64,000 nt of DNA, taken from positions 4,115,107-4,179,106 of the forward strand of contig LS997566.1 of assembly GCA_000469685.2 (NCBI GenBank), read 5' to 3'. The position numbers were made by a program, and so were the translations under genes. Position 1 is the first letter of the stretch, and each line of letters begins with the position of its first letter. This DNA comes from Haemonchus contortus. Taxonomy: Eukaryota > Nematoda > Chromadorea > Rhabditida > Trichostrongylidae. Below, piece by piece: positions 55,594 through 64,000 of the stretch. The notes beneath the pieces are model-generated. The model was given only the letters and a program-made list of their open reading frames with translations. It was not told the origin of the DNA and did no database searches.

Positions 55594-58500
55594 TAGTGAC
55601 TTGACTTGTCAACTTGTCCATTTTCGAATGGTGCCCTTGTTACGCAGCATGCCGTCCGATCTGGCAAGTTAGGCAACGTTGAGCTTGGTTAGTACTTGGA
55701 TCGGATCCCGACTGGGATTTTCGGTTTAGCTAGCTTTGAGTTTAATCCATATCTCTTGCAAAACGTTTGTTTTGTGACAAGATACGGGTTCGATCTATAA
55801 AATTCCCAATAAATAGGAAAATTCCCATTCAATGAGAAAATTGGATAATTTGCCAATTTTACCAGAAAACTCGTCCATTTCCGAATTTTAACATGAACAC
55901 GCTGCAGGAAGCACCCGTTTTTCTTTTGAAAAAGGCGAAATCTAGCGATTTGACTTGTCAACTCGTCCATTTTCGAATAGTGCCCTTGTTACGCAGCATG
56001 CCGTCCGATCTGGCAAGTTAGGCAACGTTGAGCTTGGTTAGTACTTGGATCGGATCCCGACTGGGATTTTCGGTTTAGCTAGCTTTGAGTTTAATCCATA
56101 TCTTTTGCAAAACGTTTGTTTTGTGACAAGATACGGGTTCGATCTATAAAATTCCCAATAAATAGGAAAATTCCCATTCAATGAGAAAATTGGATAATTT
56201 GCCAATTTTACCGGAAAACTCGTCCATTTCCGAATTTTAACATGAACACGCTGCAGGAAGCACCCGTTTTTCTTTTGAAAAAGGCCAAATCTAGCGATTT
56301 GACTTGTCAACTCGTCCATTTTCGAATGGTGCCCTTGTTACGCAGCATGCCGTCCGATCTGGCAAGTTAGGCAACGTTGAGCTTGGTTAGTACTTGGATC
56401 GGATCCCGACTGGGATTTTCGGTTTAGCTAGCTTTGAGTTTAATCCATATCTTTTGCAAAACGTTTGTTTTGTGACAAGATACGGGTTCGATCTATAAAA
56501 TTCCCAATAAATAGGAAAATTCCCATTCAATGAGAAAATTGGATAATTTGCCAATTTTACCGGAAAACTCGTCCATTTCCGAATTTTAACATGAACACGC
56601 TGCAGGAAGCACCCGTTTTTCTTTTGAAAAAGGCGAAATCTAGCGATTTGACTTGTCAACTCGTCCATTTTCGAATGGTGCCCTTGTTACGCAGCATGCC
56701 GTCCGATCTGGCAAGTTAGGCAACGTTGAGCTTGGTTAGTACTTGGATCGGATCCCGACTGGGATTTTCGGTTTAGCTAGCTTTGAGTTTAATCCATATC
56801 TTTTGCAAAACGTTTGTTTTGTGACAAGATACGGGTTCGATCTATAAAATTCCCAATAAATAGGAAAATTCCCATTCAATGAGAAAATTGGATAATTTGC
56901 CAATTTTACCGGAAAACTCGTCCATTTCCGAATTTTAACATGAACACGCTGCAGGAAGCACCCGTTTTTCTTTTGAAAAAGGCGAAATCTAGCGATTTGA
57001 CTTGTCAACTCGTCCATTTTCGAATGGTGCCCTTGTTACGCAGCATGCCGTCCGATCTGGCAAGTTAGGCAACGTTGAGCTTGGTTAGTACTTGGATCGG
57101 ATCCCGACTGGGATTTTCGGTTTAGCTAGCTTTGAGTTTAATCCATATCTTTTGCAAAACGTTTGTTTTGTGACAAGATACGGGTTCGATCTATAAAATT
57201 CCCAATAAATAGGAAAATTCCCATTCAATGAGAAAATTGGATAATTTGCCAATTTTACCGGAAAACTCGTCCATTTCCGAATTTTAACATGAACACGCTG
57301 CAGGAAGCACCCGTTTTTCTTTTGAAAAAGGCGAAATCTAGCGATTTGACTTGTCAACTCGTCCATTTTCGAATGGTGCCCTTGTTACGGCAGCATGCCG
57401 TCCGATCTGGCAAGTTAGGCAACGTTGAGTAGCTAGCTTTGAGTTTAATCCATATCTTTTGCAAAACGTTTGTTTTGTGACAAGATACGGGTTCGATCTA
57501 TAAAATTCCCAATAAATAGGAAAATTCCCATTCAATGAGAAAATTGGATAATTTGCCAATTTTACCGGAAAACTCGTCCATTTCCGAATTTTAACATGAA
57601 CACGCTGCAGGAAGCACCCGTTTTTCTTTTGAAAAAGGCGAAATCTAGCGATTTGACTTGTCAACTCGTCCATTTTCGAATGGTGCCCTTGTTACGCAGC
57701 ATGCCGTCCGATCTGGCAAGTTAGGCAACGTTGAGCTTGGTTAGTACTTGGATCGGATCCCGACTGGGATTTTCGGTTTAGCTAGCTTTGAGTTTAATCC
57801 ATATCTTTTGCAAAACGTTTGTTTTGTGACAAGATACGGGTTCGATCTATAAAATTCCCAATAAATAGGAAAATTCCCATTCAATGAGAAAATTGGATAA
57901 TTTGCCAATTTTACCGGAAAACTCGTCCATTTCCGAATTTTAACATGAACACGCTGCAGGAAGCACCCGTTTTTCTTTTGAAAAAGGCGAAATCTAGCGA
58001 TTTGACTTGTCAACTCGTCCATTTTCGAATGGTGCCCTTGTTACGCAGCATGCCGTCCGATCTGGCAAGTTAGGCAACGTTGAGCTTGGTTAGTACTTGG
58101 ATCGGATCCCGACTGGGATTTTCGGTTTAGCTAGCTTTGAGTTTAATCCATATCTTTTGCAAAACGTTTGTTTTGTGACAAGATACGGGTTCGATCTATA
58201 AAATTCCCAATAAATAGGAAAATTCCCATTCAATGAGAAAATTGGATAATTTGCCAATTTTACCGGAAAACTCGTCCATTTCCGAATTTTAACATGAACA
58301 CGCTGCAGGAAGCACCCGTTTTTCTTTTGAAAAAGGCGAAATCTAGCGATTTGACTTGTCAACTCGTCCATTTTCGAATGGTGCCCTTGTTACGCAGCAT
58401 GCCGTCCGATCTGGCAAGTTAGGCAACGTTGAGCTTGGTTAGTACTTGGATCGGATCCCGACTGGGATTTTCGGTTTAGCTAGCTTTGAGTTTAATCCAT

Positions 58501-61500
58501 ATCTTTTGCAAAACGTTTGTTTTGTGACAAGATACGGGTTCGATCTATAAAATTCCCAATAAATAGGAAAATTCCCATTCAATGAGAAAATTGGATAATT
58601 TGCCAATTTTACCGGAAAACTCGTCCATTTCCGAATTTTAACATGAACACGCTGCAGGAAGCACCCGTTTTTCTTTTGAAAAAGGCGAAATCTAGCGATT
58701 TGACTTGTCAACTCGTCCATTTTCGAATGGTGCCCTTGTTACGCAGCATGCCGTCCGATCTGGCAAGTTAGGCAACGTTGAGCTTGGTTAGTACTTGGAT
58801 CGGATCCCGACTGGGATTTTCGGTTTAGCTAGCTTTGAGTTTAATCCATATCTTTTGCAAAACGTTTGTTTTGTGACAAGATACGGGTTCGATCTATAAA
58901 ATTCCCAATAAATAGGAAAATTCCCATTCAATGAGAAAATTGGATAATTTGCCAATTTTACCGGAAAACTCGTCCATTTCCGAATTTTAACATGAACACG
59001 CTGCAGGAAGCACCCGTTTTTCTTTTGAAAAAGGCGAAATCTAGCGATTTGACTTGTCAACTCGTCCATTTTCGAATGGTGCCCTTGTTACGCAGCATGC
59101 CGTCCGATCTGGCAAGTTAGGCAACGTTGAGCTTGGTTAGTACTTGGATCGGATCCCGACTGGGATTTTCGGTTTAGCTAGCTTTGAGTTTAATCCATAT
59201 CTTTTGCAAAACGTTTGTTTTGTGACAAGATACGGGTTCGATCTATAAAATTCCCAATAAATAGGAAAATTCCCATTCAATGAGAAAATTGGATAATTTG
59301 CCAATTTTACCGGAAAACTCGTCCATTTCCGAATTTTAACATGAACACGCTGCAGGAAGCACCCGTTTTTCTTTTGAAAAAGGCGAAATCTAGCGATTTG
59401 ACTTGTCAACTCGTCCATTTTCGAATGGTGCCCTTGTTACGCAGCATGCCGTCCGATCTGGCAAGTTAGGCAACGTTGAGCTTGGTTAGTACTTGGATCG
59501 GATCCCGACTGGGATTTTCGGTTTAGCTAGCTTTGAGTTTAATCCATATCTTTTGCAAAACGTTTGTTTTGTGACAAGATACGGGTTCGATCTATAAAAT
59601 TCCCAATAAATAGGAAAATTCCCATTCAATGAGAAAATTGGATAATTTGCCAATTTTACCGGAAAACTCGTCCATTTCCGAATTTTAACATGAACACGCT
59701 GCAGGAAGCACCCGTTTTTCTTTTGAAAAAGGCGAAATCTAGCGATTTGACTTGTCAACTCGTCCATTTTCGAATGGTGCCCTTGTTACGCAGCATGCCG
59801 TCCGATCTGGCAAGTTAGGCAACGTTGAGCTTGGTTAGTACTTGGATCGGATCCCGACTGGGATTTTCGGTTTAGCTAGCTTTGAGTTTAATCCATATCT
59901 TTTGCAAAACGTTTGTTTTGTGACAAGATACGGGTTCGATCTATAAAATTCCCAATAAATAGGAAAATTCCCATTCAATGAGAAAATTGGATAATTTGCC
60001 AATTTTACCGGAAAACTCGTCCATTTCCGAATTTTAACATGAACACGCTGCAGGAAGCACCCGTTTTTCTTTTGAAAAAGGCGAAATCTAGCGATTTGAC
60101 TTGTCAACTCGTCCATTTTCGAATGGTGCCCTTGTTACGCAGCATGCCGTCCGATCTGGCAAGTTAGGCAACGTTGAGCTTGGTTAGTACTTGGATCGGA
60201 TCCCGACTGGGATTTTCGGTTTAGCTAGCTTTGAGTTTAATCCATATCTTTTGCAAAACGTTTGTTTTGTGACAAGATACGGGTTCGATCTATAAAATTC
60301 CCAATAAATAGGAAAATTCCCATTCAATGAGAAAATTGGATAATTTGCCAATTTTACCGGAAAACTCGTCCATTTCCGAATTTTAACATGAACACGCTGC
60401 AGGAAGCACCCGTTTTTCTTTTGAAAAAGGCGAAATCTAGCGATTTGACTTGTCAACTCGTCCATTTTCGAATGGTGCCCTTGTTACGCAGCATGCCGTC
60501 CGATCTGGCAAGTTAGGCAACGTTGAGCTTGGTTAGTACTTGGATCGGATCCCGACTGGGATTTTCGGTTTAGCTAGCTTTGAGTTTAATCCATATCTTT
60601 TGCAAAACGTTTGTTTTGTGACAAGATACGGGTTCGATCTATAAAATTCCCAATAAATAGGAAAATTCCCATTCAATGAGAAAATTGGATAATTTGCCAA
60701 TTTTACCGGAAAACTCGTCCATTTCCGAATTTTAACATGAACACGCTGCAGGAAGCACCCGTTTTTCTTTTGAAAAAGGCGAAATCTAGCGATTTGACTT
60801 GTCAACTCGTCCATTTTCGAATGGTGCCCTTGTTACGCAGCATGCCGTCCGATCTGGCAAGTTAGGCAACGTTGAGCTTGGTTAGTACTTGGATCGGATC
60901 CCGACTGGGATTTTCGGTTTAGCTAGCTTTGAGTTTAATCCATATCTTTTGCAAAACGTTTGTTTTGTGACAAGATACGGGTTCGATCTATAAAATTCCC
61001 AATAAATAGGAAAATTCCCATTCAATGAGAAAATTGGATAATTTGCCAATTTTACCGGAAAACTCGTCCATTTCCGAATTTTAACATGAACACGCTGCAG
61101 GAAGCACCCGTTTTTCTTTTGAAAAAGGCGAAATCTAGCGATTTGACTTGTCAACTCGTCCATTTTCGAATGGTGCCCTTGTTACGCAGCATGCCGTCCG
61201 ATCTGGCAAGTTAGGCAACGTTGAGCTTGGTTAGTACTTGGATCGGATCCCGACTGGGATTTTCGGTTTAGCTAGCTTTGAGTTTAATCCATATCTTTTG
61301 CAAAACGTTTGTTTTGTGACAAGATACGGGTTCGATCTATAAAATTCCCAATAAATAGGAAAATTCCCATTCAATGAGAAAATTGGATAATTTGCCAATT
61401 TTACCGGAAAACTCGTCCATTTCCGAATTTTAACATGAACACGCTGCAGGAAGCACCCGTTTTTCTTTTGAAAAAGGCGAAATCTAGCGATTTGACTTGT

Positions 61501-64000
61501 CAACTCGTCCATTTTCGAATGGTGCCCTTGTTACGCAGCATGCCGTCCGATCTGGCAAGTTAGGCAACGTTGAGCTTGGTTAGTACTTGGATCGGATCCC
61601 GACTGGGATTTTCGGTTTAGCTAGCTTTGAGTTTAATCCATATCTTTTGCAAAACGTTTGTTTTGTGACAAGATACGGGTTCGATCTATAAAATTCCCAA
61701 TAAATAGGAAAATTCCCATTCAATGAGAAAATTGGATAATTTGCCAATTTTACCGGAAAACTCGTCCATTTCCGAATTTTAACATGAACACGCTGCAGGA
61801 AGCACCCGTTTTTCTTTTGAAAAAGGCGAAATCTAGCGATTTGACTTGTCAACTCGTCCATTTTCGAATGGTGCCCTTGTTACGCAGCATGCCGTCCGAT
61901 CTGGCAAGTTAGGCAACGTTGAGCTTGGTTAGTACTTGGATCGGATCCCGACTGGGATTTTCGGTTTAGCTAGCTTTGAGTTTAATCCATATCTTTTGCA
62001 AAACGTTTGTTTTGTGACAAGATACGGGTTCGATCTATAAAATTCCCAATAAATAGGAAAATTCCCATTCAATGAGAAAATTGGATAATTTGCCAATTTT
62101 ACCGGAAAACTCGTCCATTTCCGAATTTTAACATGAACACGCTGCAGGAAGCACCCGTTTTTCTTTTGAAAAAGGCGAAATCTAGCGATTTGACTTGTCA
62201 ACTCGTCCATTTTCGAATGGTGCCCTTGTTACGCAGCATGCCGTCCGATCTGGCAAGTTAGGCAACGTTGAGCTTGGTTAGTACTTGGATCGGATCCCGA
62301 CTGGGATTTTCGGTTTAGCTAGCTTTGAGTTTAATCCATATCTTTTGCAAAACGTTTGTTTTGTGACAAGATACGGGTTCGATCTATAAAATTCCCAATA
62401 AATAGGAAAATTCCCATTCAATGAGAAAATTGGATAATTTGCCAATTTTACCGGAAAACTCGTCCATTTCCGAATTTTAACATGAACACGCTGCAGGAAG
62501 CACCCGTTTTTCTTTTGAAAAAGGCGAAATCTAGCGATTTGACTTGTCAACTCGTCCATTTTCGAATGGTGCCCTTGTTACGCAGCATGCCGTCCGATCT
62601 GGCAAGTTAGGCAACGTTGAGCTTGGTTAGTACTTGGATCGGATCCCGACTGGGATTTTCGGTTTAGCTAGCTTTGAGTTTAATCCATATCTTTTGCAAA
62701 ACGTTTGTTTTGTGACAAGATACGGGTTCGATCTATAAAATTCCCAATAAATAGGAAAATTCCCATTCAATGAGAAAATTGGATTAATTTGCCAATTTTA
62801 CCGGAAAACTCGTCCATTTCCGAATTTTAACATGAACACGCTGCAGGAAGCACCCGTTTTTCTTTTGAAAAAGGCGAAATCTAGCGATTTGACTTGTCAA
62901 CTCGTCCATTTTCGAATGGTGCCCTTGTTACGCAGCATGCCGTCCGATCTGGCAAGTTAGGCAACGTTGAGTAGCTAGCTTTGAGTTTAATCCATATCTT
63001 TTGCAAAACGTTTGTTTTGTGACAAGATACGGGTTCGATCTATAAAATTCCCAATAAATAGGAAAATTCCCATTCAATGAGAAAATTGGATAATTTGCCA
63101 ATTTTACCGGAAAACTCGTCCATTTCCGAATTTTAACATGAACACGCTGCAGGAAGCACCCGTTTTTCTTTTGAAAAAGGCGAAATCTAGCGATTTGACT
63201 TGTCAACTCGTCCATTTTCGAATGGTGCCCTTGTTACGCAGCATGCCGTCCGATCTGGCAAGTTAGGCAACGTTGAGCTTGGTTAGTACTTGGATCGGAT
63301 CCCGACTGGGATTTTCGGTTTAGCTAGCTTTGAGTTTAATCCATATCTTTTGCAAAACGTTTGTTTTGTGACAAGATACGGGTTCGATCTATAAAATTCC
63401 CAATAAATAGGAAAATTCCCATTCAATGAGAAAATTGGATAATTTGCCAATTTTACCGGAAAACTCGTCCATTTCCGAATTTTAACATGAACACGCTGCA
63501 GGAAGCACCCGTTTTTCTTTTGAAAAAGGCGAAATCTAGCGATTTGACTTGTCAACTCGTCCATTTTCGAATGGTGCCCTTGTTACGCAGCATGCCGTCC
63601 GATCTGGCAAGTTAGGCAACGTTGAGCTTGGTTAGTACTTGGATCGGATCCCGACTGGGATTTTCGGTTTAGCTAGCTTTGAGTTTAATCCATATCTTTT
63701 GCAAAACGTCTGTTTTAGTGATTAATTACGTGTTCGATCTCTAGAATTCCCAATAAATGGGAAAATTCTCATAAAATGAGAAAACTGGATAATTTGCTAA
63801 TTTCGCCAGAAAACTCGTCCATTTCCGATTTCCAACATGCAAACACTGCACGATGTATCCGCTTGCTTTTCTTTTGAAAAAGTCAAAATCTAATGATTTG
63901 ACTTGTCAACTCGTCCATTTTTAAATGGTGTCCTTGTTACGCAGCATGCCGTCCGATCTGGCAAGTTAGGCAATGTTGAGCCTGGTTAGTATTTGGATCG
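55594..64000. repeat. 349-base satellite array, about 24 units, continues past the window
   Basis: Units repeat every 349 bases. Core units are nearly identical; the first two carry a few substitutions and the last (from about 63708) is strongly diverged, the usual p attern of homogenised centre and decayed edge. Two units, around 57431 and 62971, share the same 43-base deletion just after CAACGTTGAG, each with a different single-base insertion nearby (57389 and 62786). Each unit has two related segments containing ACTCGTCCATTT(C/T)CGAAT. A 93-codon minus-strand frame is open in nearly every unit, but it has no start context, domain or splice signals and is best read as a by-product of homogenisation. 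Confidence 0.95.

Noticed and set aside
55689..63564. A 93-codon minus-strand open frame repeated in nearly every 349-base satellite unit, which could look like a huge gene family.
   Set aside because: Unit identity extends equally through non-coding parts, the frame has no signal peptide, domain or splice context, and the diverged last unit does not keep it. Homogenisation explains the open frames.

Overview
The window is nuclear DNA of a nematode. The evidence is small exons joined by GT-AG introns with short TTTCAG-type acceptors (two donors are GC), acceptors placed just upstream of start codons as expected for spliced-leader trans-splicing, a nematode-type chemoreceptor, and a high density of SINE, LINE, mariner and foldback repeats. 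A strongylid (hookworm-like) genome is my inference; the sequence does not name the species.

Layout. 1-11.2 kb: six minus-strand, two-exon genes (stops at 1128, 1980, 2841, 3764, 6305, 10866) encode small secreted proline-rich proteins. They share a signal-peptide exon, a Cys-x-Cys junction and the same intron phase; the first four also share promoter blocks. A truncated CR1/L2-like LINE (9172-9906) and SINE copies interrupt the cluster. 13.0-16.2 kb: a complete PP1-type Ser/Thr phosphatase on the minus strand, divergent from a plus-strand Ly6/ET-like single-pass membrane protein (16.2-19.3 kb). The two proposed start codons overlap in one CATG. 22.2-25.5 kb: a PLP-dependent serine/threonine dehydratase with a C-terminal ACT domain. 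26-29.5 kb: repeats, including a 639-bp foldback with a GC-rich hairpin at its centre. 29.9-33.5 kb: a seven-exon 7TM chemoreceptor whose introns hold a LINE tail and a mariner remnant. 34-41 kb: tandem, foldback and CA-rich repeats. 41.3-46.5 kb: a secreted prolyl 4-hydroxylase catalytic subunit, PHY-3-like in size. 50.8-52.9 kb: exons of an unassigned multi-pass membrane protein. 55.5-64.0 kb: a homogeneous 349-bp satellite of about 24 units running off the end, with its left edge formed by an inverted copy of the unit junction.

The genes do not form an operon. The main functional theme is extracellular matrix: a co-duplicated family of secreted Pro/Ala/Tyr-rich proteins, and about 30 kb away a prolyl hydroxylase of the collagen type. 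A link between them is speculative. All exon models were read by eye; each complete model closes in frame at every junction, but none has been checked against RNA or homologues.
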